From contig JAQWOM010000034.1 in assembly GCA_029245865.1 (NCBI GenBank), positions 1-64,000 on the forward strand: 64,000 bases of DNA. Direction: 5' to 3'. This DNA comes from Planctomycetota bacterium. GTDB lineage: Bacteria; Planctomycetota; B15-G4. How positions within the stretch are numbered: position 1 is the stretch's first letter; every line of letters begins with the position of its first letter. The translations under genes and the position numbers were made by a program. Of this stretch, positions 1 through 8,996 are shown piece by piece. The notes below the pieces were generated by a model. The model did no database searches. It saw only the letters and a list, made by a program, of their open reading frames with translations, and was not told the DNA's origin.

Positions 1-1
1 G

Positions 2-1456
2 CAGAACGGCGGCGGAACCTTTCTGATTCCGTGGGCCATTTTCTTGTTCACCTGGTCGATTCCTTTGCTGATGGCCGAGTTCGCGATCGGGCGTGCGAGC
101 AAACGTGGTCCGGTCGGCGCCTTCGCCACGGTGTTCGGGAAACGAACAGCATGGCGTGGCGGCTTCGTTGCTTTCTGCACCATTGCGATCCTGTTCTATT
201 ACTCCGTCGTTAGTGGCTGGACCTTGCGCTATCTCTGGATGGCGTTAAGTGGCGGGTTGAGTGAGATCACGGTCGCCAATGCCGATTCGGTGTTCTTGGA
301 CTTCACAAAGTCGTGGGGGCCTGCGCTCACACACTTACTGTCTATTGCCGCCGCTTGCGGTGTTGTCGTGCTCGGTGTCACGGGTGGGATCGAACGCGTT
401 TGCAAAATTCTGGTTCCGGCGCTGTTTGTTGTCCTGATCGTTTCTGCGGTCCGCGGTCTTTCGCTTGAAGGGGCGTCTGGCGGCATGGATTTCCTGACGA
501 GTTTCGATTTCGATCGATTGCTCAGTGATCACACGGTCTGGCTGGAGGCTCTTACACAATCGGCCTGGAGCACGGGCGCTGGATGGGGCCTGATGGTCTG
601 TTACGCCATTTACGCCAGCCGTGACATGCGCACCGGGCGTGAGTGCATTTCAACGGGCCTCGGAAACAACTGCGCTTCTCTGCTGGCTGCCCTGGCGATC
701 ATCCCCGCCGTGTTCGCGCTGGCTCCCCTGGCCGGTCAGGACCCGTCCGCTTTGGTGCAGGAGAGTGGTCCAGCCAGTACGGGGCTGACATTTGTTTGGA
801 TGCCCGTGTTGTTCAAGGAGATGCCATCAGGTGGGGGCCTCCTGGGAACGCTGTTCTTTGCTGGTCTCGCGTTTGCAGCGCTCTCCTCTCTGATTGCGCT
901 CGTGGAGTTGGCTGTACGTACCTTGTCAGATCTGGGCGTCAGTCGGGGGCGCGCGACGGCCATGACCTTCGGTGTTGGATTTGTGCTGGGCTTGCCGTCG
1001 GCCGTGGACCTCGCCTTTATCCCAGGTCATGAAGGTCTGACGGTGTTCGGCAATCAGGATTGGGTCTGGGGAGTCGGACTGATGGTGTCGGGCGCTTTGA
1101 CTGGCTGGTCTGTGCTGAGTTACGGGACAAAACGTTTTTACGATGAACTCATCGCAGCTCCCGAAGGTGGGTCTGCAGGCAAAGGGTTGTTGTTCCGCTT
1201 TGCGATCACAGTCCTCGTGCCGTTGCAGGCACTGGGCCTACTGGGCTGGTGGTTCTACAACTCTTTCACGTGGGTCTCGAATGTCGATGCGGAGGGCGTG
1301 GCGCGCCCGCTTGCAGACCGGGTCATGGAGTGGCTGGATCCCACGACCGTCTTTGGTCTGGGGACCTGCTTGCTGCAATGGGGTGTCGTGATCGCGGTGC
1401 TGTTGTTCTTTAACCGCCGCCTGGCCCATGTCGCCACGGCTGCTGACGGCGACTGA
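2..1456 (+). CDS. Sodium-dependent transporter, NSS/SNF family (5' partial)
   Basis: The reading frame is open from the first base, so the start lies before the window. The first residues visible are QNGGGTFLIPW, the NGGG(A/T)FLIP signature that follows transmembrane helix 1 in neurotransmitter:sodium symporters. About 484 residues remain, with ten or so hydrophobic helices, so only the N-terminus with the GNVWRFPY segment is missing. The family imports amino acids or related solutes by Na+ symport across the inner membrane; the substrate cannot be read from sequence. It converges on the MFS gene with a 16-base gap. Family confidence is high, substrate unknown. Confidence 0.9.
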   Translation, partial: QNGGGTFLIPWAIFLFTWSIPLLMAEFAIGRASKRGPVGAFATVFGKRTAWRGGFVAFCTIAILFYYSVVSGWTLRYLWMALSGGLSEITVANADSVFLDFTKSWGPALTHLLSIAAACGVVVLGVTGGIERVCKILVPALFVVLIVSAVRGLSLEGASGGMDFLTSFDFDRLLSDHTVWLEALTQSAWSTGAGWGLMVCYAIYASRDMRTGRECISTGLGNNCASLLAALAIIPAVFALAPLAGQDPSALVQESGPASTGLTFVWMPVLFKEMPSGGGLLGTLFFAGLAFAALSSLIALVELAVRTLSDLGVSRGRATAMTFGVGFVLGLPSAVDLAFIPGHEGLTVFGNQDWVWGVGLMVSGALTGWSVLSYGTKRFYDELIAAPEGGSAGKGLLFRFAITVLVPLQALGLLGWWFYNSFTWVSNVDAEGVARPLADRVMEWLDPTTVFGLGTCLLQWGVVIAVLLFFNRRLAHVATAADGD

Positions 1457-1472
1457 GCGCAGTTCTGATCTT

Positions 1473-2789
1473 CTAGCTGGGCGTGTCGTCGAGGTGAACG
1501 ACGCCGGGCGGTTGCGACCGGCCCAGATGGCGTACGTTCCAGAAGAAGATGGCTTCGAGGGCGATGGCTCCCACGTACAGCGTTGTCGTGAGCAGCATCG
1601 GGGCGACGTACCCATCTGTGTCGGCTCCAAACCAACCCGCCGAGTTTTCAATCAGCTGTCCACCGAGTTGGTTAGAAATCGCCCACCCCGCACTCCAGGC
1701 CAGCATGGTCACGCCATTGACGGCGGCACGCCATTCCCGAGGTGTTAGTTCCATCATCAGGTTTCGCCACATGGGATGGCTGAGATTCATGAGCGCTTCG
1801 CGGAAGACAAAGGCCAGGAGCGCCCAGCGGATGTCCACGGTGAACGCCAGAATGAGGAAGAACGGCAAAGACAGTCCTTCGCTCAGGATGGTGGACTTCA
1901 AGAGACCGAGGCGCCGGACCGTCCAGGGGATCGCGAGCAGGCCGAGCGTCATGGTGAGTTGCGAGGTGCCCATGACGAGACCGAGTTCGCTCTTGGGCAT
2001 GTGGAAGCGATCGGTGAAGTAGAGATTGATGAAAGGAATGGTGAGGCCTGCGCCGAGCCCGATGATCGTGTGCGGCAGGGCCAGTCTCCACCAGAGTTTC
2101 CAGCGCGCCGGAGCCAGCACGGCGAACATGCGCCGACGAGTCAAACCGGCGGACTCTTCGTCCGGTGATTTCTGAGTCGTGATGTTGTTGTAGAACGGCA
2201 GGGAGCACAACGAGGCGACGGCCCCGAGGATTAATGTGGTGCGCAACGCGGAGTCGTTGGTGAGGCCGGAGGATTGCAGCGATCCGGCGAGGATGCCTGC
2301 GACCGACAGCCCGATCATGGACGCAATGCTGTGAGTGGCCATCTCGGCACCGAAGAGGCTGGTGCGCTCGGTCGGCTTGCTGGCGGTGACCAGGAAGGGA
2401 GCAGAGACGACCCGGTGAAGCGTGAAGGACGCACCCTGCAAGGCCCCAAATAACAGCAAGTACGGTAGCTGCTCGGAGCAGGCGAGTCCGGCCAGCGAGA
2501 GGGATGCGCCCACGCTGCTGAGCATGAGGCTGCGACGTGGTCCCAGCTTGTCGTAGAGCGAGGCTGCCGGGAACGTGGCCAGGACCACCCCGAGGCCACT
2601 GGCGGCCAGAACCTGGCCGGCTTCTGTGTCCCCATACCCGAGAGAGCGGACGTAGAGGTTCTGGAGGACCCAGAGGAACGCGTGCCCTAACTCGAGGAGG
2701 ATTGCACCTGAAAGAAAGCAGCGCGCATCTCTGGAGTAGGACCGCCAAGCGGCGAGAGGGCTCACGTCAGCTAGGAGCTCCCGTGGCAT
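1473..2789 (-). CDS. MFS transporter
   Basis: A 438-residue, about 12-helix membrane protein of the major facilitator superfamily. The loop between helices 2 and 3 carries the motif-A-like YDKLGPRRS. A second, weaker half follows a basic central loop (about residues 190-210). I start it at the ATG at 2789; an upstream codon at 2825 would add an arginine-rich dozen residues. The start lies inside the 3' end of the upstream NhaC gene (23-base overlap), so the two are probably co-transcribed and translationally coupled. Substrate unknown; secondary export of a small molecule is the usual role. Confidence 0.85.
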   Translation of the reverse strand: MPRELLADVSPLAAWRSYSRDARCFLSGAILLELGHAFLWVLQNLYVRSLGYGDTEAGQVLAASGLGVVLATFPAASLYDKLGPRRSLMLSSVGASLSLAGLACSEQLPYLLLFGALQGASFTLHRVVSAPFLVTASKPTERTSLFGAEMATHSIASMIGLSVAGILAGSLQSSGLTNDSALRTTLILGAVASLCSLPFYNNITTQKSPDEESAGLTRRRMFAVLAPARWKLWWRLALPHTIIGLGAGLTIPFINLYFTDRFHMPKSELGLVMGTSQLTMTLGLLAIPWTVRRLGLLKSTILSEGLSLPFFLILAFTVDIRWALLAFVFREALMNLSHPMWRNLMMELTPREWRAAVNGVTMLAWSAGWAISNQLGGQLIENSAGWFGADTDGYVAPMLLTTTLYVGAIALEAIFFWNVRHLGRSQPPGVVHLDDTPS

Positions 2790-5202
2790 CCGGAGGCGGC
2801 GACGGCGCGGTGCGCCCGAACACAAACAGGATCAGAAGCATGGCGACGAGACCGCTGCCGAGTGCGGCTGGAGTGGTCCACCAATCAAACGCCACGGTCG
2901 GGATGTAGCCGAGGCCGATCGCGAGGAGCCCTGTGGTGACCGCGTAAGGCGCTTGCGTGCGCACGTGGTCCACGTGGTCGGATGCACTGGAGACGGAGCT
3001 GAGGACGGTGGTGTCAGAGATAGGCGAGCAGTGGTCGCCAAAGATGGAGCCTTCGAGTACGGCTCCGATGCACAAGATGACCATGGAGAGCGCACCGATT
3101 CCTTCGGCCTCTCCAACGCTTGCAGCCAGTGCCACAACATTGGGGAGCAGGATGGCCATGGTTGACCATGAAGAGCCGGTCGAGAAAGCCACCAAGCATG
3201 CGGCGACGAAGAGCAGCACCGGGAGCATGACGGCACTGACAGAGCCTGACATCAAAGCGACGAGATAATCGGCTGTGCCCATGCGCGCGCAGACGGTGCC
3301 AATCATCCATGCCTGAAAGAGGATCAGCACGGCAAAGGAAAGTGCACGGATACTGGAGAGACTGGCGCGACTGAGATCCGAGGCCGGGAGGTACTCCCGG
3401 CGAGTCGCGAACAGTCGCGGCAGCAGCATGCCGAGCAGCCCGAGAGCGAGGGCGCCGGCCCCGAATCCGAGTCCGTAAGCAATGTAGTGAAGGGAACCCA
3501 TCACGAGTTCGCCTACAGATGTCTGCTGAACCCAGCTAAAGGATTCAAGGCTTGCGGCGAGTGAGTCTTGGAGCCAGATGGCACCTGCTACGCCCCCGAC
3601 CATGGCGAGGCGTGTGATGTTCGAGCCGGTCAGGAACATGGCCAGGATGTAGCCGGCAAACGCACCCACGAAGATGGGTTTGCCGCCGCTGCCATCAAAC
3701 AAGATGCCTGTGATGCCTTTGCTGCTGTCGAGGCCACTGAGGGTCAGGAGGGCGTCCGGGTTCTCTGCGAAGACCGTGAGGCCTCCGCCCTCGATGAAAA
3801 TGGACGCGATGGTTCCGAGCAGCACGAGCGTGATGGGGAACGCAGCGTGCCACCAGTGCGTAGGCATACCTTTGCGGGGCTCGATGCGGGTGGCTTCGTC
3901 GGAAACCATGGGCGTGCCGCCGGGGCGGACGAGTTGGCCGGTGGTACGAGCGCGCGCTTCGGCATGACGCATGGGGCCATAGTCGCGTCGAGTCAAAATG
4001 GTGAGGCCCACAAAGATCAAGGTGAAGAGGCAGTAGTAGCGGTAAGGGATGGTGCGCAGGAAGATTTCGTAAGCGTCCTCCTGGATGCCGGCTGCAGGTA
4101 GGTGTGCGCTGAAGGTCGAGACCTCGTAGGCAATCCAGGTCGAGAGCAGAGAGATGCCCGCAATCGGCGCGGCAGTGCTGTCGACGATGTAGGCGAGCTT
4201 CTCGCGCGAGATGCGGAGACGGTCTGTGAGGGGGCGCATGGTGTTGCCCACCAGCAGGCAGTTGGCGTAGTCATCGAAGAAGATGAGCATGCCCATGCCC
4301 CATGTGACCAGGAGCGTCGAACGGACTGTCTTCGCGAAGCCGAGTAGGAGGTTGATCAGGCCTGTGACGCCGCCGCTGCGGGCCATGACACCCACCATTG
4401 CCACGAGCAGGATGACGAATCCGATGATTTCGATTCGGAAGGTGTCGATCAGTTCTTTCCAGAGGTAGACGCGGAAGACATCGACGAATCCACTGCCCAT
4501 GGCAGGCAGCCAATTCAGACCCGCGTCATGGGCCAGGAAGATCGAACCGGAGAGAATGCCCAGGAACAGCGCGAGCAGTGTGCGTCGGAAGATAAGGGCA
4601 ACCAGAATGGCAACGAGTGGAGGGATGAGCGATGTCCGGCTCGGCATGCGTGCCGAGTCGGCTGTGTCGGTGTTGCTGGGGGGCTTGCCAATCTCAATGG
4701 ATCGCGGATTGCCCGAAGCGGCTCCGGTCGTGACGATGCCGCTCAACGACACGCTGGGTCCCTCGGTGAACACTCGCAAGGTCACCGTCACATCGACACG
4801 TTCGCCGGGTTTGGCGATGCGCAAGCCCGCCTCTTTCTGCTGGATCAGGGCTTCGTTGAGCTCACTGAGTCGGGTGCTGAAGGCTCGTCGAAAAGAGACC
4901 TCATCGGTGGTTTGCCCATCGACTTCGACTCTGAGGCCCACAGCTCGCAGATCGGATGGATCCGTTGATTGCCCCCGAGTGCCCCGCACGACATGGCTGA
5001 AGAGAGAGGACTGATTGCCGTCTTGGGCAGTCATCCAATCTTTGAGGCCCTGGGACGATGTGTCCGTGGGGAGGTGTTCTCCAAGGAGATTGCGCACACC
5101 CTGGGAGGCCAGGATACGTACGTCAGCGCTCGGAATAAGCAATGCTGCCGCCAGTGCGAGCCCTACCAGGGCACCCAGTGCAGTCGAGAGCCAGCTGTTC
5201 AT
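2767..5202 (-). CDS. Na+/H+ antiporter, NhaC family, with N-terminal extracytoplasmic extension
   Basis: An 811-residue protein. Residues from about 195 to the end form the NhaC membrane domain, with the signature segments STGSSWSTMAILLPN and GSIFGDHCSPISDTT followed by a His-rich SDHVDHV. The family exchanges Na+ for H+ at the inner membrane. The first helix (about residues 7-27) is followed by about 165 soluble residues, predicted periplasmic, containing a conserved-looking beta-rich stretch (RVDVTVTLRVF, VSLSGIVTTG). Classical NhaC is about 450-550 residues, so this extension is unusual. It is divergent from the gene at 5277 and overlaps the downstream MFS gene. An NhaC-like organic acid or amino acid exchanger is possible. 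Confidence 0.88.
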   Translation of the reverse strand: MNSWLSTALGALVGLALAAALLIPSADVRILASQGVRNLLGEHLPTDTSSQGLKDWMTAQDGNQSSLFSHVVRGTRGQSTDPSDLRAVGLRVEVDGQTTDEVSFRRAFSTRLSELNEALIQQKEAGLRIAKPGERVDVTVTLRVFTEGPSVSLSGIVTTGAASGNPRSIEIGKPPSNTDTADSARMPSRTSLIPPLVAILVALIFRRTLLALFLGILSGSIFLAHDAGLNWLPAMGSGFVDVFRVYLWKELIDTFRIEIIGFVILLVAMVGVMARSGGVTGLINLLLGFAKTVRSTLLVTWGMGMLIFFDDYANCLLVGNTMRPLTDRLRISREKLAYIVDSTAAPIAGISLLSTWIAYEVSTFSAHLPAAGIQEDAYEIFLRTIPYRYYCLFTLIFVGLTILTRRDYGPMRHAEARARTTGQLVRPGGTPMVSDEATRIEPRKGMPTHWWHAAFPITLVLLGTIASIFIEGGGLTVFAENPDALLTLSGLDSSKGITGILFDGSGGKPIFVGAFAGYILAMFLTGSNITRLAMVGGVAGAIWLQDSLAASLESFSWVQQTSVGELVMGSLHYIAYGLGFGAGALALGLLGMLLPRLFATRREYLPASDLSRASLSSIRALSFAVLILFQAWMIGTVCARMGTADYLVALMSGSVSAVMLPVLLFVAACLVAFSTGSSWSTMAILLPNVVALAASVGEAEGIGALSMVILCIGAVLEGSIFGDHCSPISDTTVLSSVSSASDHVDHVRTQAPYAVTTGLLAIGLGYIPTVAFDWWTTPAALGSGLVAMLLILFVFGRTAPSPPPDATGAPS

Positions 5203-5276
5203 GAGACGCCTCGGGAGAGGGCAGGGATTGTACCGGAGGGCCTCGCGGCTTGAAGCGCGCGCGTCTGGTGGGAATC

Positions 5277-5825
5277 ATGGACCGCATGGAACTCGTCCTG
5301 ATCGCTATCGGAGCACTCGGTCTGCTGGGCCTTATGGGGGTCTTGCTACTCGCAAAGCGCCTCGGAGGCCTTCAGGGGCTCCTGAGTCCCCTGGATCGAC
5401 TCGATGAGATCGAGCGTCGCCTGGGCGATCTCTCGGCTGAGTTTGACCGCAAAGAGCTCAACACTCTCTTGCAGGTCAAGATGACGGAGGTCACGGAGGC
5501 CAATCGGCGCCTGCTGCACTCCGTGGGCGAGTTGCGCCTGGAGGTTCAGGAGATCAAGGATGCCACGGCGCAACGGGGTGGGGCACTGAGAGGTGGGGAG
5601 GGCGGAGAGAGCCCAAGCCTCGATGTGATTGTGCGTAGCCACCTCGCGTCGAACGGCTTTACCGAAGTGCAACTCCTCTCTGACCTTGCGAGCTTGCATG
5701 ACCAAACAGGCCGCGTTGTCTTCGAGGCACGGCGTGCAGGCGTCATGCACAAAGGCCACGTGAATCTCTTAGAGGGTCGTGTCGTTGACGAAAACGTCCG
5801 CGCGGCCTATTCGGCCTTTCCCTAG
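5277..5825 (+). CDS. Membrane-anchored coiled-coil protein, unknown function
   Basis: 182 residues from the ATG at 5277, which has GGTGGGA just upstream; a TTG at 5250 is the alternative. Residues 4-26 form one transmembrane helix, about 35-95 a charged coiled coil, then a Gly/Glu linker and a small C-terminal alpha/beta domain (residues about 115-180, rich in [10 protein letters not shown] and VVFEARRAG). No family recognised. The layout resembles RmuC-like or DNA-end-binding membrane proteins only in general shape. It precedes asnS by 53 bases on the same strand and is divergent from nhaC. Confidence 0.65.
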   Translation: MDRMELVLIAIGALGLLGLMGVLLLAKRLGGLQGLLSPLDRLDEIERRLGDLSAEFDRKELNTLLQVKMTEVTEANRRLLHSVGELRLEVQEIKDATAQRGGALRGGEGGESPSLDVIVRSHLASNGFTEVQLLSDLASLHDQTGRVVFEARRAGVMHKGHVNLLEGRVVDENVRAAYSAFP

Positions 5826-5878
5826 GCTCGGTTCTGTTTCGCACACTACGCCGTTCTGGAAGCACATCGGAGATCCTT

Positions 5879-7207
5879 ATGACCACCACAACCGCTGACA
5901 GCGATCTCCCTGCGATCTGCCGCGTCAATCAACTGCCGGCGCATGTCGGAAGCACGGTCACCGTGCAGGGGTGGCTCAACAACAGGCGTTCGTCCGGCAA
6001 GCTGCTCTTCCTTCAACTGCGTGACGGCAGTGGGACCGTGCAGGCTGTCCTTTACAAGGGCGCCGTAGAAGACAGTCAGTTCAAGGAACTCGACGCGCTT
6101 CCGCAGGAGTCGTCGCTAGAAATTGTAGGTGAGGTGAAAGAAGACGCACGCAGTCCTGGTGGAGTGGAACTGTCTGTCACAGCTGTTCGAGTTGTCGGAC
6201 TCGCGGAGCCCTATCCGATCACCAAGGGCGTGGATACCGACAGCACAGCTTTCCTGATGGATCACCGTCACCTCTGGCTTCGTAGTTCGAGGCAGGCTGC
6301 GACACTTCGCATTCGATCGCGAGTGATCAAAGCGATCCGTGATTTTTTTGACAGCGATGGGTTCACATGTGTCGATGGGCCGATCTTTACGCCTGCCGCC
6401 TGTGAGGGGACCAGCACGCTCTTCGAGGTGGACTACTTTGGAGATCCTGCTTACCTCACGCAGAGCAGCCAGCTGTATGCCGAGGCTGCCGCCATGGCGT
6501 TGGGCAAGGTCTACACCTTTGGGCCGACCTTTCGCGCCGAAAAGTCCAAGACTCGACGCCACCTGACAGAGTTCTGGATGGTGGAGCCCGAAGTCGCTTT
6601 TGCGCGTCTCGATGACGTCATGGACCTGGCCGAAAACTTTCTCGTTTCGATTATCAGCGAGACAATAGGTGACTGCCGGGCCGATTTGGAATTGCTCGAC
6701 CGGGACTGCGACAAGCTTCTAAAGATGGTTCGCCCCTTTCCTCGGATCTCGTACGACGAAGCCGTTGAGATGCTCAACGACAACGGGCACCCGTTCGAAT
6801 GGGGGAACGATTTTGGAGCGCCCGATGAGGAAGTCTTGACGAAGCTGTTTGATAAACCACTGCTGGTGCATCGCTTTCCGGCGCAGGTGAAGGCGTTCTA
6901 CATGAAACGCGATCCAGATGATGATCGAGTGGCCTTGTGCGTGGACGTGCTGGCGCCGGAGGGCTACGGCGAGATCATCGGAGGTAGTGAGCGAGCCGAT
7001 GACCTTCAGTTCCTGCTGGATCAGATCAAAGCCCATGACTTGCCACAGGAAGCTTTTGAGTGGTACCTCGACCTGCGGCGGTATGGAACGGTGCCACATG
7101 GCGGATTTGGATTAGGGCTTGAACGCATGGTGGCGTGGTTGTGTGGCACGCACCACATTCGTGAGTGCATCCCGTTCCCACGAATGCTGCACCGAATCTA
7201 TCCATGA
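5879..7207 (+). CDS. asnS: Asparaginyl-tRNA synthetase
   Basis: A class IIb aminoacyl-tRNA synthetase that charges tRNA-Asn in the cytosol. The N-terminal OB-fold reads [11 protein letters not shown] (about residues 27-38). Class II motif 2 is [21 protein letters not shown]-like, with the EFWMVEPE signature that separates AsnRS from AspRS. Motif 3 is [13 protein letters not shown] near the C-terminus. The length, 442 residues, fits bacterial AsnRS (E. coli about 466). The stop codon overlaps the next start as ATGA, so the downstream membrane protein is likely translationally coupled. Confidence 0.97.
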   Translation: MTTTTADSDLPAICRVNQLPAHVGSTVTVQGWLNNRRSSGKLLFLQLRDGSGTVQAVLYKGAVEDSQFKELDALPQESSLEIVGEVKEDARSPGGVELSVTAVRVVGLAEPYPITKGVDTDSTAFLMDHRHLWLRSSRQAATLRIRSRVIKAIRDFFDSDGFTCVDGPIFTPAACEGTSTLFEVDYFGDPAYLTQSSQLYAEAAAMALGKVYTFGPTFRAEKSKTRRHLTEFWMVEPEVAFARLDDVMDLAENFLVSIISETIGDCRADLELLDRDCDKLLKMVRPFPRISYDEAVEMLNDNGHPFEWGNDFGAPDEEVLTKLFDKPLLVHRFPAQVKAFYMKRDPDDDRVALCVDVLAPEGYGEIIGGSERADDLQFLLDQIKAHDLPQEAFEWYLDLRRYGTVPHGGFGLGLERMVAWLCGTHHIRECIPFPRMLHRIYP

Positions 7208-7857
7208 CGGACCAGGCTTTGGATCTGTGCCCGCTTGAAGAGGCGGCCGGTCGTGCCGGGCTACCTGGACTCAAGGCCCAGCTGGTTCCGCCTGACCGCA
7301 GGCGTGGGCGGTGGTTCACCCGACGCGGGTCGGCGTTGCTCGTCAACGAACGAGTCGTGGAACGCCTCGGTCCCCCCGAAGGACAGGCACTGCTTGTCAA
7401 CACGGTTTTGCAGTGGAAGCATCTCGCGGTTCACCGCCGAAAGGTGGTGCGGCAAATTGTGATTTCTGCGCTCATGCTCGTGGCGGCCTACTTGCTCGCT
7501 CCGGGTTTTTTGGGAGTGGTGGGTGGCATCATGGGGGCGGCATTGATCTATGTCGGCTTTGTGGGTTGGAGTCGTGCGATGCTCGCCGCAGACGATGAGA
7601 GCGTTGAATTGCTAGGTGAGCCTGAAATCTTGGTGCGTGCCCTCAACACGATTCACAAGGACACGTTGGCGCTGGGGAACAAGCGGATCGAGACGCGCCC
7701 CGATGTGCATCGACGCGCGGAGCGCCTCGTCAACATGCACCAACTGCGCGTGGCACCTGAACAGCGGACGGTTCCTGTGATCGGTTCGGCCAAGGGGTGC
7801 CAGACTGAAATGGAGGCCCCGGGAGATCCTTTGAGCGGGGACGGCTCGCTTGACTGA
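7204..7857 (+). CDS. M48-peptidase-like membrane protein lacking the zinc motif
   Basis: 217 residues from the ATG at 7204, overlapping the asnS stop. The order of elements copies a small M48 metallopeptidase: [13 protein letters not shown] (like the strand-helix before HExxH), then [15 protein letters not shown] where HELxHxxxRH would stand (residues 65-79), two membrane helices (about 83-125), then [20 protein letters not shown], matching the EADxxAxELTGDPEAL helix that supplies the third ligand, and an [13 protein letters not shown] tail like the THP-x-ExRIxRL segment. HExxH is absent, so it is probably not an active protease. Function unknown. It lies between asnS and epmA with overlaps on both sides. 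Homology is inferred by eye. Confidence 0.6.
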   Translation: MTDQALDLCPLEEAAGRAGLPGLKAQLVPPDRRRGRWFTRRGSALLVNERVVERLGPPEGQALLVNTVLQWKHLAVHRRKVVRQIVISALMLVAAYLLAPGFLGVVGGIMGAALIYVGFVGWSRAMLAADDESVELLGEPEILVRALNTIHKDTLALGNKRIETRPDVHRRAERLVNMHQLRVAPEQRTVPVIGSAKGCQTEMEAPGDPLSGDGSLD

Positions 7858-8893
7858 GCAGTCCGAGTCGCTGAGCCTGACCCGGCGAGACGACGCGGCC
7901 GAGGTGCTTCGAAAGCGCGCACTGACCTTGCAGGCCTTGCGCGCGCAGTTCGATGAAGAGGGCTTTCTCGAAGCGGACGTTCCCATGCTGCTGCCACACG
8001 CCGGGCAAGAGCCGCATCTTCATGCTCCTGCCGTGGACTGGCCCGGCTTACCGTCCTGGCTGTGGTTGCAGACCTCTCCAGAGCTCCCGCTGAAGCGCTT
8101 GCTTTGCTCTGGTGTTCGCCGGCTCTACTTCCTGGGAGCGGCTTACCGAGGTGGGCGCGAAGAACTTTCGGACCATCATCAGCCGCAGTTCAGCATGCTG
8201 GAATGGTATGAGCCCGGCGACGGTGTGGGCCTTTTGGCTCAGCGCTGTCGACAATTGGGAGCGGCGGTGGGCAACGCCCTGGGACTGCCATCTCTTCCGG
8301 CAGGTGAAGTGATCGAGTTGGCCGAGGCTTTTCGCCGCTGGGCCGGACTCGACCTCGAACCCCTGCTGGACGGCGATCGACCTCGCTTTCTTGCCGAAGC
8401 TTCACGTGCTGGGTTTGAGCTGCGCGATCAGGACGACACAACGGCATGGGTGGGGCGTGTTCTTGTCGAGCGTATCGAGCCAGCCTTGGCCCGCGAGCCA
8501 GGTTGGATCTTTCTTCATGGTTATCCGGCGGAGATGGCGGCTCTTTCGGAGATCGATCCCGATGACCCAAGAAAGTCGCTGCGTCTCGAGGCCTATCTGC
8601 ACGGGGTTGAAATCGGAAATGGCTATGTAGAGCTTCTCGATGCGGGTGAACTCGAGCGGCGATGGATCGCCGAACGCACTCAGCGCGAAGGTCCTTCGCC
8701 ACCCATCGACACGGAACTGCTGGCAGAACTGCACGCGATGGATGCGCGGGGGGATTTGTCCCCCACGGTGGGCATGGCAGTGGGGGTGGACCGATTGCTG
8801 ATGGCTTGTCTGGGGGAAACGCGGCTGGATGCCGTTCTTCCGCTGAGTCTTTCTCTGAAAAAGTCCCTGAACAAACAGGGCCCGCACTCGTAA
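7850..8893 (+). CDS. epmA: EF-P lysine ligase (EpmA/GenX/PoxA-like)
   Basis: A class II LysRS-like catalytic core without the anticodon-binding domain, 347 residues, as in EpmA (about 325). Visible signatures: LEADVPMLLPH (motif 1 region), YRGGREELSDHHQPQFSMLEWY (motif 2 region), IGNGYVELLDAGELERRW (substrate loop) and MAVGVDRLLMA (motif 3). EpmA ligates beta-lysine onto a lysine of elongation factor P, aiding translation of proline stretches. The most plausible start is TTG at 7850, overlapping the previous gene by 8 bases; no better start is close to motif 1. EF-P and EpmB are not in the window. Confidence 0.9.
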   Translation: MTEQSESLSLTRRDDAAEVLRKRALTLQALRAQFDEEGFLEADVPMLLPHAGQEPHLHAPAVDWPGLPSWLWLQTSPELPLKRLLCSGVRRLYFLGAAYRGGREELSDHHQPQFSMLEWYEPGDGVGLLAQRCRQLGAAVGNALGLPSLPAGEVIELAEAFRRWAGLDLEPLLDGDRPRFLAEASRAGFELRDQDDTTAWVGRVLVERIEPALAREPGWIFLHGYPAEMAALSEIDPDDPRKSLRLEAYLHGVEIGNGYVELLDAGELERRWIAERTQREGPSPPIDTELLAELHAMDARGDLSPTVGMAVGVDRLLMACLGETRLDAVLPLSLSLKKSLNKQGPHS

Positions 8894-8996
8894 CGAGTTC
8901 GCTCGACTTTCGACGAACTGTCCGTGATCGCCGCGAGTTTGCTCCGGACCTTTCGGAGGGCGCAGGCGATGTTTTCCGACAGTGGCGGAGTTCGTC

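Noticed and set aside
8942-8958. Hairpin CTCCGGA...TTCGGAG after epmA as a terminator
   Set aside because: Short stem with a wobble and no T run; too weak to list.
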